Source of the DNA: Dactylosporangium fulvum
GTDB lineage: Bacteria > Actinomycetota > Actinomycetes > Mycobacteriales > Micromonosporaceae
Direction: 5' to 3'
Assembly: GCF_025137375.1 (NCBI RefSeq)
Contig: NZ_CP073720.1
Location: forward strand, 5,728,501-5,792,500
Length of the DNA stretch: 64,000 nucleotides
Part shown: positions 1-8,148 of the stretch, piece by piece
How the letters are laid out: each line of letters opens with the position of its first letter
How positions within the stretch are numbered: position 1 is the stretch's first letter
Translations under genes and position numbers: made by a program
Notes under the pieces: model-generated
Told to the model about the DNA's origin: nothing
The model's input: only the letters and a program-made list of their open reading frames with translations
Database searches by the model: none

Positions 1-865
1 ACTGGTTGTAGCTCCAGCTGACCTGGCTGCCGGTGACGTGGTTGTGCGCGTACTGGCCGTAGTTGTTGGCGAGGGCCGTGCGGTCGGCGGCCGGGGTCGA
101 CGGCGTGGTCGGCAGCAGCGCGACGGAGAAGTAGTCCCGGCCCGCGAGCGTCGAGGTGATGGTGTTGCCGCTGACGGTCCAGGTGGCCCCGGTCGGCGCG
201 TAGGCCATGTAGTCGTGGCCGCGCACCGTGAAGCCGACCCGGTTGCCGCTGTTGGACCACACGGCGGGCGGGCCGCCGAACGACAGCTGTGCGTTGCCGC
301 CGGTCGTGCGGGCGTAGATGAACGGCAGGCCGTGGCCGATGGTGGCCTTGAGCGTGCGGGCGCCGTCGGACCACGAGGGGGTGACGGTCCAGTCGGTCCA
401 GCCGTCGACGAGGGTGTTCGGCGCGTTGAGGCCGGCCACGCCGAGGGTGAACTCGGTGGTGTACGGGAAGTGGTACTCACCGACGCCCGTGGCGGTGCCC
501 GAGATCGCCGCCTCGGTGGTGTATCCGACGCCGAGGCCGTCGGCGGCCGGCTTGAAGGCCATCGGGTGGGCGTTGAGCGGCTCGGAGTAGGCACAGTTGA
601 TGCGCTTGAACAGCAGCGACGACCACCAGTCGTTGGTCGGCACCGGCCCGGCGGGGGCGTTGGCCGTCACGTACTGCCGGGGGTTGGTGGCGAGGCTGCC
701 ACAGCCGGTCGGACCGCTGGTGCCGGCCGGTCGGGTGGTGGCGTAGCTGCCGGAGCCGAGGGTGGCAGCCTCGGCATTGGGAAGCGTCAGGAAGGTCACG
801 ACGGTGGCGACCACCGCGACGGCAATGGCACCGGCCGCGATGGGCCGGCCTCTGGCAAGGCGCAT
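1..865 (-). CDS. Secreted GH81-type endo-beta-1,3-glucanase, N-terminal part (runs off window)
   Basis: The gene starts at ATG 865 on the minus strand; its 3' end lies outside the window, leaving 288 visible codons. Residues 1-34 form a signal peptide (RLARGRP, a hydrophobic stretch, then a PNAEAA-like cleavage site). The mature part opens with PTNDWWSSLLFKR near residue 77, then AYSEPLNAHPMAF and the beta-sandwich segments GLPFIYART and GRDYFSVALLP, which match the N-terminal domain of GH81 laminarinases. The catalytic glutamates are further downstream and cannot be checked. GH81 enzymes are secreted and cleave beta-1,3-glucan (laminarin, fungal or oomycete wall). Two copies of the palindrome GAGAGCGCTCTC lie 87-140 bp upstream. 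The same 12-mer precedes the lacI-family gene near 35.4 kb, so induction by a glucan-derived sugar is inferred. Confidence 0.82.
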   Translation of the reverse strand, partial: MRLARGRPIAAGAIAVAVVATVVTFLTLPNAEAATLGSGSYATTRPAGTSGPTGCGSLATNPRQYVTANAPAGPVPTNDWWSSLLFKRINCAYSEPLNAHPMAFKPAADGLGVGYTTEAAISGTATGVGEYHFPYTTEFTLGVAGLNAPNTLVDGWTDWTVTPSWSDGARTLKATIGHGLPFIYARTTGGNAQLSFGGPPAVWSNSGNRVGFTVRGHDYMAYAPTGATWTVSGNTITSTLAGRDYFSVALLPTTPSTPAADRTALANNYGQYAHNHVTGSQVSWSYNQ

Positions 866-933
866 AAGGACTCCGAGGTCAGAAGTGGCGGGCTTCCGGG
901 GTCCTGGGAATGATGCGGATACCGGGTGACCGT

Positions 934-939
934 TGTCAA
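934..939 (-). promoter_or_regulatory. -35 hexamer of the GH81 promoter
   Basis: On the minus strand TTGACA lies about 70 bp before the GH81 start. The -10 region about 17 bp downstream is poor (GCATCA). The element sits between the operator pair and the gene. Confidence 0.4.
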
Positions 940-951
940 TGCCAAACATCG

Positions 952-963
952 GAGAGCGCTCTC
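952..963. promoter_or_regulatory. LacI-family operator, proximal copy
   Basis: The perfect 12-bp palindrome GAGAGCGCTCTC has the central CpG dyad typical of LacI-family sites. It lies just upstream of the TTGACA of the GH81 gene. An identical 12-mer lies at 994-1005 and another in front of the LacI-family gene near 35.4 kb. Confidence 0.7.
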
Positions 964-993
964 GTCTACGCTGCTGACCTGCGAATTCTTCCA

Positions 994-1005
994 GAGAGCG
1001 CTCTC
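994..1005. promoter_or_regulatory. LacI-family operator, distal copy
   Basis: Second exact GAGAGCGCTCTC. Its centre is 42 bp from the first copy, about four helical turns, so both sites face the same side of the DNA. The spacing would suit cooperative binding or a small loop. It could also affect the divergent FBP gene at 1146. Confidence 0.68.
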
Positions 1006-1109
1006 GGCTCGAAGCGCCGCCGGCGCTGGGCGCCGAGGTCGGTCCGGCACGACGGGTCGCCGCCTCGAGGGAGCGCGCCACGCACCCCTTCCTAGGGTCA
1101 TTAATAGTT

Positions 1110-1128
1110 TGCCTAATACATCTAGGCA
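1110..1128. promoter_or_regulatory. Inverted repeat upstream of the FBP gene
   Basis: TGCCTA-7 nt-TAGGCA lies in an AT-rich patch 18-36 bp before the GTG start at 1146. Arm length and position suit a dimeric winged-helix regulator such as a MarR type. The regulator is not identified. Confidence 0.4.
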
Positions 1129-1145
1129 GCCTAGCGTCGGGACCC

Positions 1146-1676
1146 GTGAAGGCACTGACCGAGCACGACATCCGCACGTCGTTCGTGAACTGCTCCAAGG
1201 GCGAGGCCCAGCGGGCGGCACTGCCGCGCGACCTCGCCGACCGGCCCTGGGCCGACCTCGACTTTCTCGGCTGGCGCGACCCGGGCGCGCTCGACCGGGC
1301 CTACCTCGTCGCCGAGCACGGCGACCGGATCGTCGGCGTCGCGCTGCGCATCGCCGTCCAGCGGCGCGGGTTCCTGCACCGCAACATGTGCTCGCTGTGC
1401 CTGACCACGCACCCGGGCGCCGGCGTGTCGATGATGACCGCGCGCAAGGCCGGCCGGGCCGGACGCGACGGCAACTCGGCGGGCCTCTACGTCTGCACCG
1501 ACCTGGCCTGCTCGCTCTACGTCCGCGGCAGGAAGCGCCCGGAGATCGGCGGCCGGTTCGACGAGACGCTCACCGTCGGACAGCAGATCGAGCGCACGCA
1601 GGCGAAGCTGGCGGCCTTCCTCGACCAACTGCTCGTAGGGTCCACGTCACAGCCGATGTCGATGAAAGGCGACTGA
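1146..1676 (+). CDS. FBP-domain protein (FusB/EF-G-binding-like treble clef)
   Basis: 176 residues from GTG 1146. The opening KALTEHDIRTSFVNCSKGEA and the Cys pairs at about residues 82-85 (CSLC) and 118-122 (CTDLAC) match the C-terminal treble-clef domain of elongation-factor-G-binding proteins. FusB-like proteins bind EF-G and help release it from stalled ribosomes. Many actinobacteria carry this stand-alone zinc-finger form, whose role is not established. The gene is single and divergent from GH81, with an inverted repeat just upstream of its start. Family assignment is firm; a fusidic-acid-resistance role is only a possibility. Confidence 0.75.
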   Translation: MKALTEHDIRTSFVNCSKGEAQRAALPRDLADRPWADLDFLGWRDPGALDRAYLVAEHGDRIVGVALRIAVQRRGFLHRNMCSLCLTTHPGAGVSMMTARKAGRAGRDGNSAGLYVCTDLACSLYVRGRKRPEIGGRFDETLTVGQQIERTQAKLAAFLDQLLVGSTSQPMSMKGD

Positions 1677-2007
1677 GTTCCGCGGGCCGCCCGGCCAGCA
1701 TGGTCGCCATGCCGAGTCTGCACACGGGTGCCGGGCGCGCGCGGCTCGCCGGCTTCGCGGTCGTCGACTGGCAGCACGTCGACACGCGGCGGCAGCCGAT
1801 CGCCGGTTCCGTCGCCTTCGACCTGACTATCGGTCTGCTCGGCTGAATCTTTCCTTCGCCACGCCGGTACCGTACGGTGGGTCGATCGATTGAAAGATTG
1901 GAATCGATGAAAGTCGTCCGGCGTGGCGCGGGCCCGGCTCCCCGCCTGATCGGCCGTTGTCACGCGCCCACGTCGCCCCGACCAATCGACCGGGAGGCAA
2001 GGCAGCA
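1677..2007. other. Gene-poor interval
   Basis: The 331 bp hold only short open stretches on both strands that match nothing I know (for example a 49-codon plus-strand frame ending at 1846). The last 20 bp carry the GGGAGG ribosome site for the next gene. Confidence 0.5.
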
Positions 2008-2946
2008 ATGCAGGATCAGCCAAACGTCAGCCGCCGCCAACTGCTCGGCGCCGCAGCCGCCGGCGCCGCGGCGGTCGGCACCGCCGCCACCCTCGGCGCC
2101 TCGCCCGCCGGCGCGGCGCCGTCCGCCGACACCGGCCGACGCCCGGGCCGCGTCCCCCGCGACCAGATCAGCGTCCAGCTCTACACGCTGCGCGACCAGC
2201 TGGCGATCGACCTCGAGGCCAGCCTCGCCGAGCTGCGCGGCATCGGCTACACCCGCATCGAGCACGCCGGCTTCGTCGGCCGCACCGCCGCCCAGTTCCG
2301 CGCCGCGCTCGACGCGGCGGGGCTGCGGGCCACGTCCGGCCACGTCGGCATCCCGCAGCCGTTCGACGCGTCCACCTGGGAACGGGCGCTGGAGGACGCC
2401 AACATCGTCGGCAACCGGTACATCGTCCACCCGTTCTTCGGCATCGACTTCGCCACCGGCCAGCCGATCCGCGACGGCGCGAAGTACCACGCCCTCGCCA
2501 AGGACCTCAACCGGGCGGGCCTGCTCGCGAAGCGGGCCGGGCTGAGCTTCGGCTACCACAACCACCAACTGGAGTTCGTCCGCCAGGACGGCGGCAGCCG
2601 CCGCGGCTACGACATCCTCACCGCCGAGACCGACCCCGGCCTGGTGCACCTGGAGGTGGACCTGTTCTGGGCGTGGCGCGGCGCCGCCGACCCCGTCGAC
2701 CTGATCGAGCGGCACCGCGGCCGGATCCGCCAGGTCCACGTCAAGGACCTGGACACCAACGCGAGCTTCGCCGACCCGGGCGCCGGGCTCATCGACTTCG
2801 GCCGGATCTTCGAGCACGCGCGGGCGGCGGGCCTGGTGGAGTACATCGTCGAGCGCGACGACGCCGGCAGTCCGCCGCGCACGCCGGCCGACGCGCTCAC
2901 CACGGCGCGCAACGGCTTCAAGTACCTCGACGGCCTGCGCTTCTGA
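2008..2946 (+). CDS. Tat-exported sugar phosphate isomerase/epimerase-like TIM barrel protein
   Basis: 312 residues. I chose ATG 2008, not the in-frame start at 1957, because GGGAGG sits 9-17 bp before it and the twin-arginine motif SRRQLLGAA then lies at residues 8-16. The mature part from about residue 50 (ISVQLYTLRDQL) is an AP-endonuclease-2-like TIM barrel with family segments GYTRIEHAGF, HPFFG, YHNHQLEF, HLEVDLFWAW and VHVKD. The His, Glu and Asp residues in these segments are usual metal and substrate ligands. Exported members occur widely in polysaccharide-degrading bacteria and are thought to act on sugars or inositols; no substrate can be read here. No operon partner is evident. Confidence 0.75.
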   Translation: MQDQPNVSRRQLLGAAAAGAAAVGTAATLGASPAGAAPSADTGRRPGRVPRDQISVQLYTLRDQLAIDLEASLAELRGIGYTRIEHAGFVGRTAAQFRAALDAAGLRATSGHVGIPQPFDASTWERALEDANIVGNRYIVHPFFGIDFATGQPIRDGAKYHALAKDLNRAGLLAKRAGLSFGYHNHQLEFVRQDGGSRRGYDILTAETDPGLVHLEVDLFWAWRGAADPVDLIERHRGRIRQVHVKDLDTNASFADPGAGLIDFGRIFEHARAAGLVEYIVERDDAGSPPRTPADALTTARNGFKYLDGLRF

Positions 2947-3076
2947 CCGGCCGGACCACGGTCGCCCGGATCGCGGCGGCCGGCGCGCTTCTGAGGCGTG
3001 GCCGCCGCGGTGCCGTTCCTGAGGGCTTCACAGGTTCGCTCAGCGGGCTCTTAGCCGGCCGGGCGAGGCTGTCAGC

Positions 3077-3637
3077 ATGACCATCGCACGGGGGTATGCG
3101 TACGCCGGCAGCGCCGCCGCTGCCGTGTTCCTGGTGCCGGGGGTCGAGCCCCTCGGGATGCGTTTGCCGTGGTACGTGCTGCTCGCCGCCGTCGGGGGTG
3201 CGTGCCTGCTACTGCTCGCGCTGGTCCGGCCGGGCACGCCGATCGTGCCGCGGCGGCGGCTGCTCGCGATCGCCTGGACGGCCGCCGCGACGCTCGCGAC
3301 CGCCGGGACCGCGGGTGTCGCCACCGGCACCGGCGGGGCGGCCGTGTTCGCGCTCGGCGCCTACGGCTGGTGCCTCGCCGTCGTCACGCTCGCCTACCAG
3401 CGCCGGACGGCTTCAGCGGTACAACTCCGTCATGCGCGTGGCGGCGGACCGCATCAGCTCACGCAGCTCCGGCGGGTCGAGCACCTCGACCTCCGGGCCG
3501 AGGCCGAGCAGCTGCGTGCAGGCCACGGCCACCGACTCCACCGGCAGGGTCACCACCACCCAGCCGTCCGCGCCGGGCGTGACCGCCTGCTCGTCGACGG
3601 CACGGGCGGCGAGGGCCTCCACGGTGTGGCGCAGTAG
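3077..3637 (+). CDS. Small integral membrane protein, tail antisense to the WYL regulator gene
   Basis: ATG 3077 opens a frame whose first 113 residues hold four hydrophobic segments (about 8-22, 31-51, 62-82, 88-107) and read like a small actinobacterial membrane protein. The frame then runs 225 bp into the antisense of the convergent WYL regulator and picks up a His/Arg-rich tail with no family character. The tail is either an accidental read-through after loss of an earlier stop or a genuine convergent overlap. I recognise no family. Confidence 0.45.
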   Translation: MTIARGYAYAGSAAAAVFLVPGVEPLGMRLPWYVLLAAVGGACLLLLALVRPGTPIVPRRRLLAIAWTAAATLATAGTAGVATGTGGAAVFALGAYGWCLAVVTLAYQRRTASAVQLRHARGGGPHQLTQLRRVEHLDLRAEAEQLRAGHGHRLHRQGHHHPAVRAGRDRLLVDGTGGEGLHGVAQ

Positions 3638-4375
3638 CCGCACACCCGCCGGGGACAGGCGGATCCGGGCCTGCTCCCGCAGGATGCCGCGCTCGAACTC
3701 CAGCGCCTGTTCGCCCCAGAACGCCGCCAGGTCGAACGAGCCGTCGCGCTCGAACACCGTGTCCGTCACCGTGACCGCCGCCGCGCGGTCCACCCGGTAC
3801 GTGCGGACACCGCCGCCGACCCGGCCCACCAGATACCAGGAGCCGGTCTTCAGCACCAGGCCCAGCGGCTCGACCGTGCGGACGACCTCCTCCCGGCGCC
3901 GGTAGGTCAGGACCACCACCCGGTCCTCCCACACGGCCCGCGCCAGCTCGGCCAGCAGCGGCGGCGGGTCCGCGTCCCGGAACCAGCCAGGCGCGTCGAG
4001 GTGGAACCGCTGGCGGGCGCGGGACGACGCGTCGCGCAGCGTGGCGGGCAGCGCCGCGGCCACCTTCAGCTGCGCCGCGGCGAGGGATTCGCCGAGCCCC
4101 ATGTCCCGCACCGGGCCGGGCAGCCCCGACAGGAACAGTGCCTCGGCCTCGGCGCGGCTCAGCCCGGTGAGCCTGGTGCGGTACCCGTCGAGCAGCCGGT
4201 AGCCACCGGCCCGGCCCTGCTCGGCGTAGACCGGCACACCGGCCGCCGACAGGGCCAGCATGTCGCGGTAGATGGTGCGCTCGGAGACCTCGAGCTGCTC
4301 GGCGAGCTCACCCGCGGTCATCGTGCCGCCCGACTGGAGCAGCAGGACCAGCGAGATGAGGCGGGACGCGCGCAC
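3413..4375 (-). CDS. WYL-domain (YafY/DeoR-type) transcriptional regulator
   Basis: 320 residues from GTG 4375. Residues 1-55 are a winged HTH (SGGTMTAGELAEQLEVSERT, then IYRDMLALSAAGVPVY). A linker precedes a WYL domain at about 140-230 (VVLTYRRR, GLVLKTGSWYLVG, RTYRVDRA), and a C-terminal extension ends RMTELYR. Such proteins are usually repressors or activators responding to a small ligand through the WYL pocket. The gene lies 30 bp downstream of the SDR gene on the same strand, so it probably belongs to that transcript and may control it. Confidence 0.85.
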   Translation of the reverse strand: MRASRLISLVLLLQSGGTMTAGELAEQLEVSERTIYRDMLALSAAGVPVYAEQGRAGGYRLLDGYRTRLTGLSRAEAEALFLSGLPGPVRDMGLGESLAAAQLKVAAALPATLRDASSRARQRFHLDAPGWFRDADPPPLLAELARAVWEDRVVVLTYRRREEVVRTVEPLGLVLKTGSWYLVGRVGGGVRTYRVDRAAAVTVTDTVFERDGSFDLAAFWGEQALEFERGILREQARIRLSPAGVRLLRHTVEALAARAVDEQAVTPGADGWVVVTLPVESVAVACTQLLGLGPEVEVLDPPELRELMRSAATRMTELYR

Positions 4376-4405
4376 CTTCAGACCTTACCGGCCCTCACCG
4401 GCCCG

Positions 4406-5320
4406 TCACCGGTAGCCGGTCGGGTCGGCCGGCCGGTCGGGCTGCACGACCTCGTCGTAGTACCGCATCCAGTCCGGCCGGCTGCCGTCGAGGTCGGTGA
4501 AGCCGTACACCTGGGCGAGCCCGCCGCTGGACAGCGACTGCCCGGTGAAGCGGTGGACGTCGGGGTCGGCGGCCAGGGCGGCGACCGCGCGGCCGACGAA
4601 CGCCGGGGACTCCGACATGACGAAGTGCGGCTGCTTCTCCGTGGCGTCCTGCCAGCTGGCCTCGGTGACGCCGAAGTGCTCGAGCATCAGCTCGGAACGC
4701 AGCCAGCCGGGTGTGAGCGCGACCGCGGTGGCGCCGAACGCCTTCAGCTCCTCCGCCTGCGCGAAGGCCATGCGAAGGTTCGACGCCTTCGCCAGGTCGT
4801 AGAAGAACGAGACGCGGTAGTTGACCGCGTTGTGCTCGGCGGTGCCGTCGGTCATCTCGACGACGAGGCCGCCGGGGCGGCGGATGAGCAGCGGCAGGGC
4901 GAAGTGACTGGTGATGATGTGCGTGTCGACGGCCAGGCGCAGGATGTGCAGTCCGATGCCGAGGTCGTGCTCCCACAGCTTCTGATCCCAGCTGAACAGC
5001 CCCTCGGCGCCCCAGATGTCGTTGACGAGGACGTCGAGGCGGCCCTGCTCGGCGTCGATCCGCTCGACGAGCGCGCGGACCTGCTCTGGCACGAGGTGGT
5101 CGGTCTGGACCGCGATCCCGGTGCCGCCGGCCGCGGTGACGAGCTCGGCGGTCTCCTCGATGGTCTCCGGGCGGCCGCTCTCGGACCGCTGGGCGCGGGT
5201 GGTCCGGGCGGTGGCGTAGACGGTGGCGCCCGCCGCGCCGAGCTGCACCGCGATCTGCCGTCCGGCGCCCCGGCTCGCGCCGGCGACGAGGGCGACCTTG
5301 CCTTCCAAGGGTCGTGTCAT
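4406..5320 (-). CDS. SDR-family NAD(P)-dependent oxidoreductase
   Basis: 304 residues from ATG 5320 (TRPLEGKVALVAGASRGAG); an in-frame start 30 bp upstream is less likely. The Rossmann fingerprint GASRGAG is at residues 15-21, a VNDIWG segment replaces the usual NNAG, and the active-site motif is YDLAK. With about 300 residues and a C-terminal GLAQVYGFTDLDG segment, it resembles DHRS1-like short-chain dehydrogenases. The substrate is unknown. It is the first gene of a likely two-gene unit with the WYL regulator. Confidence 0.82.
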   Translation of the reverse strand: MTRPLEGKVALVAGASRGAGRQIAVQLGAAGATVYATARTTRAQRSESGRPETIEETAELVTAAGGTGIAVQTDHLVPEQVRALVERIDAEQGRLDVLVNDIWGAEGLFSWDQKLWEHDLGIGLHILRLAVDTHIITSHFALPLLIRRPGGLVVEMTDGTAEHNAVNYRVSFFYDLAKASNLRMAFAQAEELKAFGATAVALTPGWLRSELMLEHFGVTEASWQDATEKQPHFVMSESPAFVGRAVAALAADPDVHRFTGQSLSSGGLAQVYGFTDLDGSRPDWMRYYDEVVQPDRPADPTGYR

Positions 5321-5581
5321 GCCGGAGACGGTGCCAGGAAAACCTGACAACCCGCGTCATGGTTTCGGCGATGTCCTGCCGGCGGCTCCGGTCGCGCTGC
5401 CGCTGGCCGGCGGGCCGCCGCTCTCGGACACGACGGTGTGCGCTGCGCCGTCAGGTTCGCGGGATGCGGCCGCACGAGCCGGGTGCCGCCGGGCCCGTGG
5501 CCTCCTCGGTGGCGCCGGCCACCCGGCGGGGGTCGTCGCGCTCGGCGGCAGCACCGCGTCGTGAGCGGGCTACGATCGACG

Positions 5582-5869
5582 GTGGTGACGGACGGCAGCA
5601 TCAACCTGGACGCACCCGCGCGGCCGGCGGCCGTGCGGCGCCGCTCGTCGCGCGGCCGGGCCGCCGCCGTGCTGCTGCTCTCGCTCGCCGCGGCCGCGCC
5701 GCAGGGCGCCCCGGTCGTGCACGCCGCCGCCCGCACGCTCCCGCTGCCGAGCTACTGCACGGGCCGGCCGATCCCGGGCGGCCGGCTGAACATCGTCGCC
5801 GGCGGCCGGTACATCATCCTCGACGCCACCACGAACACCGTCGTCGGCCAGGGCCCCTGCCCCGACTAG
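5582..5869 (+). CDS. Small secreted or anchored hypothetical protein
   Basis: 95 residues from GTG 5582 (GTG 5585 also possible). An Arg-rich N-terminus (RRRSSRGR) precedes a hydrophobic stretch at about 27-42 and an Ala-rich cleavage-like region, so a signal peptide or anchor is likely. The 45-residue mature part has two cysteines (YCTGR, GPCPD) that could form a disulfide. I do not recognise a family. Confidence 0.45.
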   Translation: MVTDGSINLDAPARPAAVRRRSSRGRAAAVLLLSLAAAAPQGAPVVHAAARTLPLPSYCTGRPIPGGRLNIVAGGRYIILDATTNTVVGQGPCPD

Positions 5870-6036
5870 CGCGGGGCGGCGGTGCGCAGGTCCACGGCGG
5901 TTGCGCTATCCGGCCCCGGTCGGCCACCCGCCGCTCCAGCCTGGTGGTGAACAGGGCGGTGCGGCCGACCAGCGCCAGCACGTAGTCATGGCCGCCCGTC
6001 GACGAGGTCGGTGCAGGGCCCCGCGCGGCGGGCTCG

Positions 6037-6363
6037 TCACACGGTGGTGTCGGCCAGCGACGAGTGGATGGTGAACACCCGGTCGAGGCCGGTGATCTGG
6101 AAGATCCGCAGCAGCCGGGCGTGCGGCACCACGAGCTCCACGACCCCGCCCACCTCGACGAGCCGCTTGTGCACGCTGATGAGCACCCCGAGGGTGGTCG
6201 AGTCGAGGAACCCCACGTCGGTGAGGTCGACGACCACCGTCCGGGCGCCGTCGTCGACGAGCTGGTGCAGATAGCTGCGCAGCTCAGGGGCGGTGGCGAC
6301 GTCGAGCTCGCCGCTCGCCTGCACGACGGCGCACTGCCCGTCGACCGTCGAGGTGACCTGCAT
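6037..6363 (-). CDS. STAS-domain anti-anti-sigma factor
   Basis: 108 residues forming a single STAS domain. The conserved helix start FLDSTTLGVL at residues 52-61 carries the serine that a partner kinase phosphorylates in SpoIIAA/RsbV relatives. Unphosphorylated protein would bind the anti-sigma kinase and free a sigma factor. It lies 64 bp downstream of a kinase-type ATPase gene on the same strand, so the two form a partner-switch pair. No sigma factor of the SigB/SigF type is nearby. Confidence 0.88.
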   Translation of the reverse strand: MQVTSTVDGQCAVVQASGELDVATAPELRSYLHQLVDDGARTVVVDLTDVGFLDSTTLGVLISVHKRLVEVGGVVELVVPHARLLRIFQITGLDRVFTIHSSLADTTV

Positions 6364-6427
6364 CCCGCCACTGCCCTTTCTCGAGCCCGATAGTCCTTAC
6401 GGTCGAATCATACGGCCGAACGGCTGA

Positions 6428-6871
6428 TTACCGCCGGTCGGCACTGTCCCATGTCAGGTGCTTGCTGAACCGCAGCAGTGTCCCCGCGTCCTCGACGGAC
6501 ACCACGTCCAGCCGCTCCACCAGCGCCGCGACGACGTGCAGGCCACGGCCGTGCTCGCTGAGCTCACCACCCGGCAGTTCGCTCGCCGGGACGACCCGGT
6601 GCGGGTCGAACCCTCCGCCGTCATCGGTCACCTCGATGACGCACTCGTCCTCGTCGACGCTGACATCGACGTGGTACTTGCTGGCGAGCGAGGCGTGCGA
6701 CACCACGTTGCCGCACGCCTCGGTGAGCGCCAGCTGGATGTCGTCCCGGCATTCCTGGGTCACCCCCGCGCCGGCCAGTGCCCCGTCAAGGGTGCGCCGC
6801 GTCACCCCGACCATGGCCGCGTCGCGCGGCAGGTCGAGTGAGAATTGCAGGCGCATCGCGTTCTGCGGCAA
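6428..6871 (-). CDS. Anti-sigma factor serine kinase-like ATPase (HATPase_c_2)
   Basis: 147 residues if TTG 6871 is used, which has GGAGGG just upstream; ATG 6856 is the alternative. The fold shows the N-box LALTEACGNVVSHA, the G1 box EVTDDGGGF and the G2-like SEHGRGLHVV, as in RsbW/SpoIIAB kinases. It should bind ATP and phosphorylate the STAS protein encoded 64 bp downstream. Their joint target is probably a sigma factor encoded elsewhere, or another effector. Confidence 0.85.
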   Translation of the reverse strand: MPQNAMRLQFSLDLPRDAAMVGVTRRTLDGALAGAGVTQECRDDIQLALTEACGNVVSHASLASKYHVDVSVDEDECVIEVTDDGGGFDPHRVVPASELPGGELSEHGRGLHVVAALVERLDVVSVEDAGTLLRFSKHLTWDSADRR

Positions 6872-6976
6872 GGTCCCTCCCCCTACGGCCGGTTCGATCC
6901 GCCTCAGCCGTACCCATCGGGCCGCCGTTGCTAACAGGCTCCGGCGGCGCACCGAAAATTGTCGTACCCGCCGGGG

Positions 6977-7582
6977 ATGATGCGGGGCGTGGAGATCGAG
7001 GTGGTGAGCCGGCGCAGGAGCGCCGCATCGCTGGCGGCCGCGTTCCCGGGCGCCGCGGTCGTCGACGTGACGTCGAAGGGCCCGCAGCCGTGGGTGCGGC
7101 TGAGCCCGTTCCACCCGCACGGCGGCATCCCGGTGCCGTTCACGCCCGGCCGCACCGCCATGTCGGTCGAGGGCATCTGGCAGGCGTTGAAGGTGTTCGA
7201 CAGCGCCGACGTCGACCCGGCGAAGCTGACCGTGACGTCGATGACCGGCCTCAAGCGCACGGTCCGCAGGTTCGGCGCCGTCCGCGGCCACCGTGCCGGG
7301 CTGCACGGCGAGGTGCTGCTCGACTACGAGACCGCCCGCAGACGCGTCTATCTGCCGTCCTACCGCTGGGTGCTCGAGCACCGCGCCACCGCCGAGGTCG
7401 GCGAGCTGCGCCGGCTGGCGGCCCGGCAGCGGGTGGTGCTGCTCGACTACACGACCAACGGCGACGTGGCCGACCTGGCGACGCCGCTCTCCCATGCCGC
7501 GCTGATCCGCCATCACCTGACCGGCACCTGGCCCGGCGACCAGCCGTCCGATGTGGACACCACCGCAGCTATGTCCGGCTGA
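6977..7582 (+). CDS. Conserved actinobacterial protein of unknown function (DUF6939-like)
   Basis: 201 residues from ATG 6977 (second ATG at 6980; GTG 6989 also possible). Conserved-looking blocks are IEVVSRRRSAASLAAAFPGA, VIDVTSKG-like VVDVTSKGPQPW, RLSPFHPHGGIPVPF, SVEGIWQALKVF and VLLDYTTNGDV. I associate this pattern with DUF6939, from memory only. No signal peptide or membrane segment is present. It is divergent from the STAS/kinase pair and transcribed alone. Confidence 0.65.
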   Translation: MMRGVEIEVVSRRRSAASLAAAFPGAAVVDVTSKGPQPWVRLSPFHPHGGIPVPFTPGRTAMSVEGIWQALKVFDSADVDPAKLTVTSMTGLKRTVRRFGAVRGHRAGLHGEVLLDYETARRRVYLPSYRWVLEHRATAEVGELRRLAARQRVVLLDYTTNGDVADLATPLSHAALIRHHLTGTWPGDQPSDVDTTAAMSG

Positions 7583-7882
7583 TGACCGGCGGTGACGGGC
7601 CCGGACGCACCGGAGACGGGCCGCACCGGGCGCTCGATCGGCGGCACGCCGAGCAGAAGGACGAGGGCGCCGAGGCCGGAGAGCGGCGCAGGAGGGCAGG
7701 AGCGCCGACCCCAGGACAGCGGCACGGGGGCGCCGAGGCCAGGACAGCGGCACGGGAGGACGGATGCGCCGAGGCCGGAGCGGCGGCACGGAAGGGCAGG
7801 AGCGGCAACCGGCGCCGGGCGGCGAGGTTTGAGCAGGTGGCGCCGCGGGGGCAAGAGGGCGGCAGGGTAGAGGGCGGCGGGG
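7583..7882. repeat. Low-complexity G-rich spacer with degenerate direct repeats
   Basis: This 300-bp spacer consists of diverged units around GCCGAGGCC and GGACAGCGGCACGG. An 18-bp exact repeat (CCAGGACAGCGGCACGGG) lies at 7711-7728 and 7739-7756, a 28-bp period. Both strands are open over long stretches because of composition, not coding. I see no gene. Confidence 0.6.
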
Positions 7883-8083
7883 TCAGCTGGCCCGGGCGGT
7901 CTCGGACAGGTCGCTCATGTCGACGCCGGCCTCGGCGAGCAGTTCGGCGACACGGCCTATGGTGAGGAAGTCCACGACGTTGTCACCGTGCACGAGGCGA
8001 TACCAGCGGCCGCCGCTCTGGTGGCGGACGACCTCGACGCGCCACCGTCCGTCCGGTGTCTGCATCGCCCCGACGACCTTCAC
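7883..8083 (-). CDS. Small conserved hypothetical protein
   Basis: 66 residues from GTG 8083. The pattern TPDGRWRVEVVRHQSGGRWYRL, then TIGRVAELLAEAGVDMSDL, looks like a compact beta-hairpin followed by a helix and is of a type common in actinobacteria. No function is known to me. It is transcribed alone. Confidence 0.6.
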   Translation of the reverse strand: MKVVGAMQTPDGRWRVEVVRHQSGGRWYRLVHGDNVVDFLTIGRVAELLAEAGVDMSDLSETARAS

Positions 8084-8148
8084 CCCGTGAGGCTAATGCA
8101 GGCCGCTGACCAGCGAGAAGGATTGATCGAAAACTACACCCGTGTGGT

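Noticed and set aside
5870-6036. Minus-strand frame with YVLALVGRTALFTTRLERR
   Set aside because: Looks protein-like for about 30 residues but has no start, no family match and no conserved neighbour relation.
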